Below are positions 22,721-33,302 of a stretch of DNA of 64,000 nt, one piece after another. The position numbers and the translations under genes were made by a program. Source of the DNA: Bolinopsis microptera (lineage: Eukaryota > Ctenophora > Tentaculata > Lobata > Bolinopsidae); the NCBI RefSeq assembly GCF_026151205.1, contig NC_087083.1:10103460-10167459 (forward strand). The letters run 5' to 3'. The notes below the pieces were generated by a model. That model was not told where the DNA came from. It searched no databases and saw nothing but the letters and a program-made list of their open reading frames with translations. Numbering within the stretch: the first letter of the stretch is position 1; every line of letters starts with the position of its first letter.

Positions 22721-23960
22721 ATGGTGGACCATGAGTATCACTAATTTTTTTAGGGGGTGGGACATATTGACCCATGCCCCATCAGTATCAATGATATTTT
22801 TAGGGGGTGGGACATACCTGTCCCATGCCCCATCAGTATCAAAATATTTTTTTCAGAGGGTGGGCCGCCCCATCAGTATCAAGAAGAAAACATTGGTGGG
22901 ATTTCGTGTACCATGCCCCATGAGTATCAATAAAAATTTTATGGGGTGGGAAATACCTGTCCCATGCCCCATCAGTATCAAAATATTTTTTTCAGAGGGT
23001 GGGCCGCCCCATCAGTATCAAGAAGAAAACATTGGTGGGATTTCGTGTACCATGCCCCATGAGTATCAATAAAAATTTTATGGGGTGGGAAATACCTGTC
23101 CCATGCCCCATCAGTATCAAAATATTTTTTTCAGAGGGTGGGCCGCCCCATCAGTATCAAGAAGAAAACATTGGTGGGATTTCGTGTACCATGCCCCATG
23201 AGTATCAATCAAATTTTTGTGGGGTGGGACATAGCTGTCCCATGCCCCATCAGTATCAAAAACATTTTCTTTTTAACGGGTGGGCCGCCCCATGAGTATC
23301 AAAATTTCTTTTTAACGGGTGGGCCGCCCCATGAGTATCAAAATTTCTTTTTAACGGGTGGGACATACCTGACCCATGCCCCATGAGTATCAAAATTTCT
23401 TTTTAACGGGTGGGCCGCCCCATGAGTATCAAAATTTCTTTTTAACGGTTGGGACATACCTGACCCATGCCCCATCAGTATCAAAATTTCTTTTTAACGG
23501 GTGGGCCGCCCCATGAGTATCAAAATTTCTTTTTAACGGGTGGGACATACCTGACCCATGCCCCATCAGTATCAAAATTTCTTTTTAACGGGTGGGCCGC
23601 CCCATGAGTATCAAAATTTCTTTTTAACGGGTGGGCCGCCCCATGAGTATCAAAATTTCTTTTTAACGGGTGGGACATACCTGACCCATGCCCCATCAGT
23701 ATCAAAATTTCTTTTTAACGGGTGGGCCGCCCCATGAGTATCAAAATTTCTTTTTAACGGTTGGGACATTCACATACCTGACCCATGCCCCATCAGTATC
23801 AAAAACATTTTCAGAGGGTGGGCCGCCCCATGAGTTTCAAAATTTCTTTTTAACGGGTGGGCTGCCCCATGAGTATCAAAATTTCTTTTTAACGGGTGGG
23901 CCGCCCCTTGAGTATCAAAGTTTCTTTTTAAGGGGTGGGACATACCTGACCCATGCTCCA
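22721..23960. repeat. Foldback left arm minisatellite
   Basis: The outer part has units of about 140 bp with GGGATTTCGTGTACCATGCC. The inner part has units of about 38-60 bp with TTCTTTTTAACGGGTGGG. The order is mirrored in the right arm, so the inverted structure predates most tandem expansion. Confidence 0.9.
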
Positions 23961-24055
23961 TCAGAGTTAGTGGGGACCATAGGCGGCAGCCCCGGCGGCG
24001 ATCAGATCAGGGAATCATTAAGACCTGTACGAGTGGGACGGTATGGTTTGGGTAA

Positions 24056-24155
24056 ACGTTAGGGTTAGGGTAAGGGTTAGGGTTTGTGTTAGGGTTAGGG
24101 CTAGGGATGAGGTTAGGGTTAGGGATGAGGTTAGGGTTAGGGTTAGGGTTAGGTA
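24056..24155. repeat. Telomere-like TTAGGG tract, left
   Basis: About 15 TTAGGG-type units with GGGATGAGG and TTTGTG variants, reading toward the element centre. A shorter inverted partner is at 24980. Confidence 0.9.
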
Positions 24156-24159
24156 ATAC

Positions 24160-24975
24160 AAACCGTCCTACCTGTACAGATTACAATTGGACCCATCAGA
24201 TCAAGGGACAGAGGCCGCTTGCCTTCCGATCAATCTCCGTAAACGTTGCTATTTTTCTGAGTCTGTGCGCGGAAGATTCCATTTCCCGTTGGTTTTGGAT
24301 CGTTACGAAGTCCGAAAGACGTCAAACTGACATGCAACATGGTCACGCACATTCACTGCACTGGTAAGTTGGGTAATTGTAGCGCAGATCGTCCAAACGA
24401 TCGCTGTCCTGTCGCGTCTTTCGAATCATTCCATGTTATATGTGCCGAAATTTAAATTTTAATTGTGATAGCCTATTTCGAATTTTTCTGTTTATAATTA
24501 TAATTGATCGGGATTGGATACAGTGCTCCATGCACGCGTAAGAAATAGCGGCCTTGGCGGAGCATTTTACAGTAACGTAGCTTGGGCCAATAAGAATCTA
24601 GGATGGTTTGTATTACTAGGCAGTGCGCCATCGACTGTAAGACGCGCGCGCTGACCATTGAATGATGTTTTAGCTCTTATTTCGGCCAGCACATTATTTC
24701 GGAAACAATCAAAAAGTTATAATACTTCCCATATAACAATTTGGTTGAAATTTGGTCAGCGTATGTAAACATTTATGTTTTACTGAACCTAATTTAGTTT
24801 GAGCAATTTCGATGGTCAGAATTTGAGTTATCAACGGATTTATACCTATTTTGTCATTTTTAGACCACTTAATCAAGGCCAATCTCTCCCAACTAAATTA
24901 GGTTCGGTAGTTAAGTATGATTGGAAGGTTCTGACAAATTTTCAGCATGATTCATGTTCAGGAACTGAAGATATA
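24160..24975. other. Unique centre of the foldback element
   Basis: This is non-repetitive. A plus-strand frame continuing from the telomere-like tract ends MQHGHAHSLHW directly at CTG|GTAAGT, a good splice donor (24363), so a promoter or exon function is possible. There is no recognisable transposase motif. Confidence 0.4.
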
Positions 24976-24977
24976 AT

Positions 24978-25030
24978 AGTAACCCTAACACAAACCCTAA
25001 CCCTAACCCTTACCCTAACCCTAACGTTTA
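24978..25030. repeat. Telomere-like CCCTAA tract, right
   Basis: AACCCTAACACAAACCCTAA and following CCCTAA units mirror the left tract. The flanking GTTTACCCAAACCATACCGT is the inverse of sequence at 24037-24056. Confidence 0.9.
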
Positions 25031-25039
25031 CCCAAACCA

Positions 25040-27648
25040 TACCGTCCCACTCGTACAGGTTTTAATGATTCCCTGATCTGATCGCCGCCGGGGCTGCCGC
25101 CTATGGTCCCCACTAACTCTGATGGGGCATGGGTCAGGTATGTCCCACCCCTTAAAAAGCTAAAAAACTTTGATACTCATGGGGCGGCCCACCCGTTAAA
25201 AAGAAATTTTGATACTCATGGGGCGGCCCACCCGTTAAAAAGAAATTTTGATACTCATGGGGCGGCCCACCCTCTGAAAATGTTTTTGATACTGATGGGG
25301 CATGGGTCAGGTATGTCCCACTCGTTAAAAAGAAATTTTGATACTCATGGGGCGGCCCACCCGTTAAAAAGAAATTTTGATATTCATGGAACGGCCCACC
25401 CTCTAAAAATGTTTTTGATACTGATGGGGTATGGGTCAGGAATGTCCCACCCGTTAAAAAGAAATTTTGATACTCATGGGGCGGCCCACCCGTCAAAAAG
25501 AAATTTTGATACTGATGGGGCATGGGTCAGGTATGTCCCACCCGTTAAAAAGAAATTTTGATACTCATGGGGCGGCCCACCCGTTAAAAAGAAATTTTGA
25601 TACTCATGGGGCGGCCCACCCGTTAAAAGGAAATTTTGATACTCATGGGGCATGGGTCAGGTATGTCCCACCCGTTAAAAAGAAATTTTGATACTGATGG
25701 GGCATGGGTCAGGTATGTCCCACCCGTTAAAAAGAAATTTTGATACTCATGGGGCGGCCCACCCTCTGAAAATGTTTTTGATACTGATGGGGCATGGGTC
25801 AGGTATGTCCCACTCGTTAAAAAGAAATTTTGATACTCATGGGGCAGCCCACCCGTTAAAAAGAAATTTTGATATTCATGGGGCGGCCCACCCTCTAAAA
25901 ATGTTTTTGATACTGATGGGGTATGGGTCAGGAATGTCCCACCCGTTAAAAAGAAATTTTGATACTCATGGGGCGGCCCACCCGTCAAAAAGAAATTTTG
26001 ATACTCACGGGGCGGCCCACCCTCTGAAAATGTTTTTGATACTGATGGGGCATGGGTCAGGTATGTCCCACCCGTTAAAAAGAAATTTTGATACTCATGG
26101 GGCGGCCCACCCGTTAAAAAGAAATTTTGATACTCATGGGGCGGCCCACCCGTTAAAAGGAAATTTTGATACTCATGGGGCATGGGTCAGGTATGTCCCA
26201 CCCGTTAAAAAGAAATGTTGATACTCATGGGGCGGCCCACCCGTAAAAAAGAAATTTTGATACTTATGGGGCGGCCCACCCGTTAAAAAGAAATTTTGAT
26301 ACTCATGGGGCGGCCCACCCTCTGAAAATGTTTTTGATACTGATGGGGCATGGGTCAGGTATGTCCCACTCGTTAAAAAGAAATTTTGATACTCATGGGG
26401 CAGCCCACCCGTTAAAAAGAAATTTTGATATTCATGGGGCGGCCCACCCTCTAAAAATGTTTTTGATACTGATGGGGTATGGGTCAGGAATGTCCCACCC
26501 GTTAAAAAGAAATTTTGATACTCATGGGGCGGCCCACCCGTCAAAAAGAAATTTTGATACTCACGGGGCGGCCCACCCTCTGAAAATGTTTTTGATACTG
26601 ATGGGGCATGGGTCAGGTATGTCCCACCCGTTAAAAAGAAATTTTGATACTCATGGGGCGGCCCACCCGTTAAAAAGAAATTTTGATACTCATGGGGCGG
26701 CCCACCCGTTAAAAGGAAATTTTGATACTCATGGGGCATGGGTCAGGTATGTCCCACCCGTTAAAAAGAAATGTTGATACTCATGGGGCGGCCCACCCGT
26801 TAAAAAGAAATTTTGATACTCATGGGGCGGCCCACCCGTTAAAAAGAAATTTTGATACTCATGGGGCGGCCCACCCTCTGAAAATGTTTTTGATACTCAT
26901 GGGGCATGGGTCAGGTATGTCCCACCCGTTAAAAAGAAATTTTGATACTTATGGGGCGGTCCACCCGTTAAAAAGAAATTTTGATACTGATGGGGCATGG
27001 GTCAGGTATGTCCCACCCGTTAAAAAGAAATTTGGATACTCATGGGGCGGCCCACCCGTTAAAAAGAAATTTTGATACTCATGGGGCGGCCCACCCTCTG
27101 AAAATGTTTTTGATACTGATGGGGCATGGGACAGCTATGTCCCACCCCACAAAAATTTGATTGATACTCATGGGGCATGGTACACGAAATCCCACCAATG
27201 TTTTCTTCTTGATACTGATGGGGCGGCCCACCCTCTGAAAAAAATATTTTGATACTGATGGGGCATGGGACAGGTATTTCCTACCCCATAAAATTTGTAT
27301 TGATACTCATGGGGCATGGTACACGAAATCCCACCAATGTTTTCTTCTTGATACTGATGGGGCGGCCCACCCTCTGAAAAAAATATTTTGATACTGATGG
27401 GGCATGGGACAGGTATTTCCCACCCCATCAAATTTTTATTGATACTCATGGGGCATGGTACACGAAATCCCACCAATGTTTTCTTCTTGATACTGATGGG
27501 GCGGCCCACCCTCTGAAAAAAATATTTTGATACTGATGGGGCATGGGACAGGTATGTCCCACCCCCTAAAAATATCATTGATACTGATGGGGCATGGGTC
27601 AATATGTCCCACCCCCTAAAAAAATTAGTGATACTCATGGTCCACCAT
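25040..27648. repeat. Foldback right arm minisatellite with 556-bp duplication
   Basis: It is the mirror of the left arm, but longer. A block of about 556 bp (for example features at 25772 and 26328) is repeated in tandem almost without change, which explains much of the extra length. Confidence 0.85.
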
Positions 27649-27980
27649 AGACTAGTCTGAGAAAAATGATCTGGACTTAGAGATTTCAGATTGGCAAACG
27701 CTGTAGGGCAATATTTATTCTAAATTCAATTCGAAAATTGAGTACATATTACAATTGCAATGCTGACCGGTTATTGACTTTACTTATGAATGTTCTGTAA
27801 TTTTTGTAAAAGTAAAACGAGCCACCTTATTGGACGTTATTTTGAAACAGTAAGTTCACTTCATATTTTATATTACATCCGAACACCTTATTGTTCACCA
27901 CATTAATGAATTATGATGACTACTAGTTTTTAAATTTTAACACCTTCATTCATTTCAGACTATCTTACTCCTACTGAACG

Positions 27981-29383
27981 ATGGAATACTATATACAGAA
28001 CGGAGAAGAAATATTCCTCAAGTTCTGCAACTCACCTGACAACCTTCATCCCATTATGCTACCGAGAGCACCAGATCAGACTTATATTGATAGGTACCCG
28101 GAGAGTAGTCCTGACTTCAGAGACGAAAGACAACGGCAGTCTGATTATGAGGCTGAAGTTATAGTGTTTAGGGCCGTAGAGAAATTGGACGAAAAGAAAG
28201 TGATCGTTCTGCATAATTTTGAATACACGCACCACCAATATCGATTGTGCGATAAAGATCATGTGAGAAAGGGCTGTCCTAATTGTAAAAAGCCTGTACG
28301 TGAAGGAGAGTGTGATTTTTTGGTGATTTGTCCAGATCGATTCATAATCATAGAGGTTAAAAACATGACAAATTTTGACAAGGAGTTTTTGGCATGTGAG
28401 CCAGATTTTCATTTGTGCTCGATTGGAGACGACTGGGAGAAAGCTGAATGCATGACCATGAAGAAGCATTCAGAGGTGTTGAATAAGACATTTCAAAAAT
28501 CAGTGCTGCAGAGGCATAAGATAGTAAACTTAATCGGATGTCTTGACAAGGACATACCAATTCTTCAGTTTACGGCGTATCCTAATTTTAGTGCAAAGTA
28601 TCGAGAAGAATTCACCGATCAACATGATCAAAGTTCAATAATATTCAAAGAAGATTTGGATGACTTCTCTGCTTGGTGGTTGGAAAAAGTCATCAACAAT
28701 CCCCTACGCCTAGATCTCAGAGTAAATCTCCCGAACAATTGCGAAAACGTAAGAAACACGTTGTTAGCTCTATGGTGTACAGATAAAAATAAGTGTGATC
28801 AATCTAGGTGCAGTCTAGGGCAGTCTATCTTGAACATTAGTACACGGCTCAAAGAAGGAAAATTTACTTTTGTACCTAAAAAAGTGAAGAATCGGGCGCA
28901 GAATCCCGGAGTCATTAAAGCTTCCGATGTTATCATGAACTATGTAAAAGTGGAAAACCTAACAGTAGAACAAGATAATGCTTTCAAATCAAAAGAGAAC
29001 TTTTTGTGGATTACCGGACCCGCAGGGGCGGGTAAAACTGTCATATTGTGTGGTAAAATACTGGAACTGTTAGAATCTGATAAGGACAACAAAGTTGTGG
29101 TATTTAAGTTTACTGGAGAGGGTAACAATTCAGAGCATTATCAAAGTGCGTTAGATAACGCTATTATAAAATACGAACTGATAAGCTCTAGTGAAGATGA
29201 ACACACTCCCACACAACTAGCTAATCTAATTATAACAGAGAGTTTGTGTAGTGTTATTATTGTGGAGATAACAAATTTTCTAAATACCAAACAGTTAACA
29301 GATATACTCAGTGTACTGAATGGTTATAATTTGTTTGTTGATGATATACAGACAGTTATTAATTATGATACCACAGCTGAAAT
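27981..29383 (+). pseudogene. NERD nuclease-SF1 helicase gene, 5' part (interrupted)
   Basis: About 468 codons encode an N-terminal nuclease-like domain and the first half of a helicase. Residues 52-130 fit a NERD/PD-(D/E)XK fold: E57, then GECDF with D112, then IIEVKN with E125 and K127. Four cysteines, C90, C99, C102 and C111, are spaced x8-x2-x8 immediately before D112 and could bind zinc. GPAGAGKT (346-353) is Walker A and LFVDDIQ (451-457) is an SF1 motif II. The frame stops at an inserted hAT element (29384-30678) and resumes after it. The ATG lies 22 bases after TTCATTTCAG, so a 5' UTR intron is likely. NERD-helicase proteins are known mainly from bacteria, and related nuclease-helicases occur in animals. 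The role is presumably nucleic-acid processing or defence (inference). Confidence 0.85.
29376..29383 (+). repeat. hAT target-site duplication, left
   Basis: GCTGAAAT, identical to 30679-30686. Confidence 0.95.
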
Positions 29384-30678
29384 TAGGGTTTGCAATCGAT
29401 AATATCGGCGATAAAATTATAGGCGATAATTCGTAGTAAAATCGTTATCGGTTATCGGCGATAATTTCTGACCGATAAACCGATAATTTCAGAAATTTCT
29501 TTTCAAAAATAATTTCGGAATTTTCGAGACTTTACAGCTAACTCGCAGATTCTTACCTCCCATTTTCACTAGATTGATCATAAGATATGTGTGAAACTGA
29601 TCAAAACATCTGAATTTGCTACTTAAGTACTTAAATCAGCAAGATTTGCAATGTTATCTTATCACTGTTGATTGGTGAAACAAGGTATGTACTATGTAAA
29701 AGTATTCATATTTCATGGGATAGTTGCATATTTGAATTCAACGGAATTAAAGTTTAAACGGTAAATCTGTAATAAGTATCCCGTAGTTTCGCCCCACCCT
29801 ATTACAGATAAGCTGTTCACTTCAAACTATCAATTCAGTTACAACCGTATAAGGTAATAATTTGAACCCGACACAGTACACAGTACACACCATAACAACA
29901 CAATACACTCCTGCACAGTCCACACTCCACGCCCCTCCCCTGAGAAATGCCGATGATTAACTTGCCGATGATTAACTTGCCTGGGTCGCCCATTTGCTTA
30001 AATCGTTGATTGATTACGTTACACGTATCAGTTGTTATCTGTTTTCTGTTGTGTTTCGGAAAACTAGTTAATCTTGATATGTCAACCAACGAGATCTGGA
30101 AACATTTCACAAAAGAGGGGGACAACGTGGCCTGCATGCAATGTGACAAGTCTTTTCTCAGCACAACAGCCAGAAGGTCTTACACTAATCTTTGGTACCA
30201 CTTGAGAGTTAAACACGGTATAGAAAATGCAGCTGCTAATAATGATAAATCTTCGGCATCCCCCAAAGTCAAGCGACCAAAAAATCAGTCCCTAATAGTA
30301 TCTTACATCGAAAAGAAAACTCAAGCCGAAATGTATAGCCGTTTAGCGGCTGTGGAGTTCCACTTTGTGTAAGATTGTTATTGTCACTGACTGTTCACTG
30401 TAAACTGTAAAGTATATCGGATCTTCACTTTCAATTAATTGACTATTTTGAAATTACGCGTTTACAATTTGTGTACGATATCTCGGGAATTCATGACCCT
30501 CAATCACGGAAGTTATAAATCATGAACGTATGATTAATTAAGCCACTGAATCGATGGAAAATAAGCTAATTGTTCTGACCAAATTTTATCGCCGATAATT
30601 ATCGTTATCGCCGATAATTGAAAAATTATTATCGGTTATCGGCGATAAAAAATTGTGGACGGGATAATGCAAACCCTA
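29384..30678 (+). mobile_element. hAT-type element inserted in the helicase gene
   Basis: The 1295-base element has perfect 11-bp terminal inverted repeats TAGGGTTTGCA and TGCAAACCCTA and an 8-bp target duplication GCTGAAAT. Both ends carry several subterminal ATCGGCGATAA copies, the usual kind of transposase-binding repeat. It encodes only a BED finger fragment, so it is non-autonomous. Excision at the duplication would restore the host reading frame. Confidence 0.93.
30079..30372 (+). CDS. BED-type zinc-finger fragment of a hAT transposase
   Basis: The 97-residue frame starts MSTNEIWKHFTKEGDNVACM. The BED finger is C-x2-C (ACMQCDKSF), then LWYHLRVKHG with the two histidines. BED fingers bind DNA at the N-terminus of many hAT transposases. 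After it come a basic KRPKNQ stretch and a stop; the RNase H-like catalytic core and dimerisation region are absent. An in-frame ATG at 30010 would add 23 hydrophobic residues and is less likely. The product may be a DNA-binding protein without catalysis, or not expressed. Confidence 0.75.
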   Translation: MSTNEIWKHFTKEGDNVACMQCDKSFLSTTARRSYTNLWYHLRVKHGIENAAANNDKSSASPKVKRPKNQSLIVSYIEKKTQAEMYSRLAAVEFHFV

Positions 30679-30686
30679 GCTGAAAT
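30679..30686 (+). repeat. hAT target-site duplication, right
   Basis: GCTGAAAT, identical to 29376-29383. The host codon is cut after its second base and continues in phase at 30687. Confidence 0.95.
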
Positions 30687-31335
30687 GTGGAGTGCACTGA
30701 TTAACAAGTTATTAGAATTATCAGCAGATAAGATTGTGTGGATAGCTTGCGATTTTGTTCAGGCTTGGTTTATTATTTACACACAAACTATTTTCAACGC
30801 AGCTGATCCAATCATTGATTTATTAAAACCCGATCAGAGGGCTACGTTATCTAGAAACTTAAGAAATACGTTTGATTTATCGTATATTTTATCTGTAATC
30901 AGAGATCAATTCGTTAAATTATGTTCTCTTAAATCAGATATTTTAGATATAGTTTTACCTACACAATCACCAGGACACTTTATACACGGTACATTACCTG
31001 TTATGCATGTTTTTAATTATTATAATGTTGATAGTATTGTACGTGTTATTAATATTGATTTAGATAGATTGTGTGCTGCTAGTAAGATTGCAGTGTGTCA
31101 CAGTAGGTATTGTGCCTCTAGTGAGTGGCCTGCTGTAATAGTACTGAGTGAAGTGTTGGGTATTGCAGAGGAGAAGGACCTGACTAACCTTTACTTAATG
31201 TTATCAAGAGCACGTGTACACTGCTCTGTTGTTATATACCCATGGGTGGGTAGAACATGGGACGACACACCTTACATGTTACATTTGTTACATAAACTGA
31301 GTAACTACGCTCGTATTATATGGTATAAGAATTGA
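30687..31335 (+). pseudogene. NERD nuclease-SF1 helicase gene, 3' part
   Basis: The remaining 215 codons of the interrupted gene end in TGA at 31333. They carry helicase motifs in the expected order: KIVWIACDFVQAWF (motif III-like, D and Q), LSRNLRNTFDLS (motif IV-like, R), SSEWPAVIVLSEVLG (motif V-like) and YLMLSRARVHCSVVIYP (motif VI, SRAR). No stop or frameshift has accumulated, so the insertion is recent or present in only some individuals. Together with the 5' part the intact protein would be about 683 residues. Translation of this part alone could start at an ATG at 30667 inside the transposon end, but that would lack the ATPase site. Confidence 0.85.
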
Positions 31336-31478
31336 TGTTATTGTGTAATAACGTTAGTGGGTGACTAGTTCTATTGTTATGAAACATGTGTATAAATAAG
31401 CCTCTATAGTGTTTGATTGCACAGCTGAACGTTTACGAATTAATTTAACCGATTTTTGAAAACTTTGATATTTAGAAC

Positions 31479-31560
31479 AAGCCGGGACTCGATCTCGCTA
31501 CGTCCAGGCTAGACAGACAGATAAGGCTAATGATTAACCGATTGCGCCACTGTGCTGATA
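31479..31560 (-). pseudogene. tRNA-like sequence
   Basis: The minus strand reads AGTGGCGCAATCGGTTAATC (A-box-like) and, 40 bases on, GAGATCGAGTCCCGGC (B-box-like). The acceptor and T stems do not pair well, and a CTGTCTGTCTAG run sits at the anticodon arm. It is probably a decayed tRNA or tRNA-derived repeat head, not a working tRNA gene. Confidence 0.5.
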
Positions 31561-31564
31561 ACAA

Positions 31565-32400
31565 TACAAACATATTAAGCTAACAATTGAGCGTTATTTT
31601 GCAAATTATTTCACCCACTAACCAAAGTTAACTGTTCGTTATTGTAGTTGAAATTACTGTAGAATGTGTTATCATTCATTTTATCTATCTTTCAGTGAAA
31701 TAAAAGTGTTTTGAATCAAAATATTTCGTATAATTAACGATCAACTAGACTTAGCATAATGTCTAGGTTGTGGTAGAAAAACAAAAAATCTTACCTTTAC
31801 ATAATATAAATGACTAATAAAGAAAATAACGAATAATACGAGACGCAAATTAGTTTGACTAATGTAATTTGGTAATGCAAAGTACAGCAAAATAATTAAT
31901 TCGACATGAGAATATATAATTAGCAGTCAGTGAATTTGCTGGAAATTATAATTAGTCGTTAAAAGCCTACTAGGATGAGGAAACAAGCAAAATCAGAAAA
32001 TGTGAGCTAACCGTAAGCTCTCCAACAAAATGATCATATTATTACAGTAATGTAGTAACGGTCAACTAAACTGATAAAAAGAACTGAGCACACAAACCAT
32101 ATCAGAAAACACTCTGTCCGGAGAGTTTACTCAACAGCGGATTGACCAATCACACCCCATAGAGCTCCCTATTGATGGAGAATGACCACGTGACTGAAGA
32201 CGCCGCCTCGTATTGGTCAAACCAGTAAAACACGTACGAGCAGTTCCCGCCTTTTATCTCTATTTCTTAACCATCACATCTATCAGTGTCCGCTTATCTT
32301 TTGTTTACTTTACATTTATTGTTCTTATTAGAATTCTGGGTAATCTTTATTTTCTCAAGGTCGGTCATTATATCTTAGAACTAATAATAATAAATCACAT
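31565..32400. other. AT-rich stretch, no feature seen
   Basis: No splice-consistent exon, RNA or repeat array was found. TGAAATAAAAG at 31695 would be a weak polyadenylation context for the plus-strand helicase gene. Confidence 0.35.
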
Positions 32401-32404
32401 AATG

Positions 32405-32790
32405 ATTTACTTACTTACTTACTACTTGTACTTGATTAGGTCTCCTCAATCATTCGAGTGGCCTGCACCAATGAACTCCCGTTTGTGACGTATCATCTCC
32501 CTCCAAAGTTTGCGGTCACTAGCCATCTCGCTCGCTCCTTCTAGGTCTATGTCAGTGTTTCCTGTAAACGCTGCAGCATCTTCCAGCAAACATTTCCTCC
32601 AGTTCTTTCTTAGACGGCCCCTAGATCTTCTCCCATGCGCAGGGGTCCAGTTAAGCAGGTACTTAGGAAGCCTAGTGTCTGGCATTCTGGTGACATGGCC
32701 AAACCAACGCAGGCGGTTTGCTCCTATGTACGTCTCTACTGGATTTATCTTTGCACGCTCCAGCACTTCAGTGTTTCTAATGATTTACAG
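32405..32790 (-). pseudogene. LINE 3'-terminal fragment with TAAG tail
   Basis: An open minus-strand frame has RLRWFGHVTRMPDTRLPKYL, GRRSRGRLRKNWRK and DLEGASEMASDRKLWREM. This is the well-known C-terminal end of the reverse transcriptase ORF in several non-LTR families. It finishes close to four TAAG units (plus strand CTTA), a typical LINE tail. The fragment is 5'-truncated, since no RT core is present. It is the same family as the fragment at 20.65 kb. Confidence 0.85.
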
Positions 32791-32957
32791 CCTTCTTTTA
32801 TCGAACTATTAATTCTTCAAAGTCATGACCGCCATTATAATCATGGTACTTGCTATTTGATCTATTATAAGATGAAAGATACTGCGTTCAGTCGAAATGT
32901 GTTTTAGCTCAAGGCATATCTGACATTAATTAACATATCTCAAATCCCATTTGTGTT

Positions 32958-33048
32958 ACGGATTGTTATATTAACAGGAAACGATGTAACAGAGCCAATG
33001 TATGTATTTAATGTCGCACTGGGGTGGCAAGTCCCCATTCATAGCAGC
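32958..33048 (+). repeat. Dispersed repeat, copy 1 (TATTAACAGGAAACGATGTA)
   Basis: GTTACGGATTGTTATATTAACAG to GGGTGGCAAGTCCCCA matches, in inverse orientation, 62268-62362. About 90 bases are shared with moderate divergence, so it is probably a transposon remnant. Confidence 0.6.
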
Positions 33049-33188
33049 CCACTCGTTTTACTACCTCTTAATATGTAAAATATCAAGAGTTCAGAACACT
33101 TTGATTTTGTCACTCATTGATTGGCCGGGAGGTTTTTTGATAAAGCATGGATTAAAATATTAACTCACGGAGATAAAGTTATGCAGAA

Positions 33189-33222
33189 ATAGCTACTCTG
33201 CTCACGTGAGCAGAGTAGCTAT
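33189..33222. repeat. Perfect 34-bp palindrome centred on CACGTG
   Basis: Arms ATAGCTACTCTGCT with centre CACGTG. It would form a hairpin or cruciform with no loop spacer. Confidence 0.95.
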
Positions 33223-33242
33223 ATTTTGACTGTTACACACAC

Positions 33243-33302
33243 TAGCAAGTAATAGCTACTCTGCTAAGAGGTACCTCTTAGCAGAGTAGCTATTACTTGC
33301 TA
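33243..33302. repeat. Perfect 60-bp palindrome centred on GGTACC
   Basis: The arms contain TAGCAAGTAATAGCTACTCT and meet at GGTACC with no spacer. They share ATAGCTACTCTGCT with the neighbouring 34-bp palindrome. Confidence 0.95.

Larger units (their letters stand above)
22721..27648. mobile_element. Foldback element with minisatellite arms
   Basis: The outer ends are inverted copies starting ATGGTGGACCATGAGTATCA. They are flanked by a perfect 8-bp direct repeat AGACTAGT at 22713-22720 and 27649-27656. The left arm (to about 24150) and right arm (from about 24980) are inverted arrays of units such as GGGTGGGCCGCCCCATGAG. A centre of about 800 bp is unique. The right arm is about twice as long as the left. 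No transposase is present. The structure fits a foldback-type element moved by a hAT- or P-like (8-bp) transposase. The many open frames in the arms are repeat translations. Confidence 0.85.

Noticed and set aside
24056-25030. Chromosome end
   Set aside because: The TTAGGG tracts are short, inverted to each other and inside an element with target duplications, so they are interstitial.
22731-27638. Many Pro/Gly-rich frames (PPHEYQNFFLTGG type)
   Set aside because: Both strands are open because the foldback arms are minisatellites; frames end at random unit changes.
28059-28560. Minus-strand frames over the helicase gene
   Set aside because: They are shadows of the plus-strand coding sequence.
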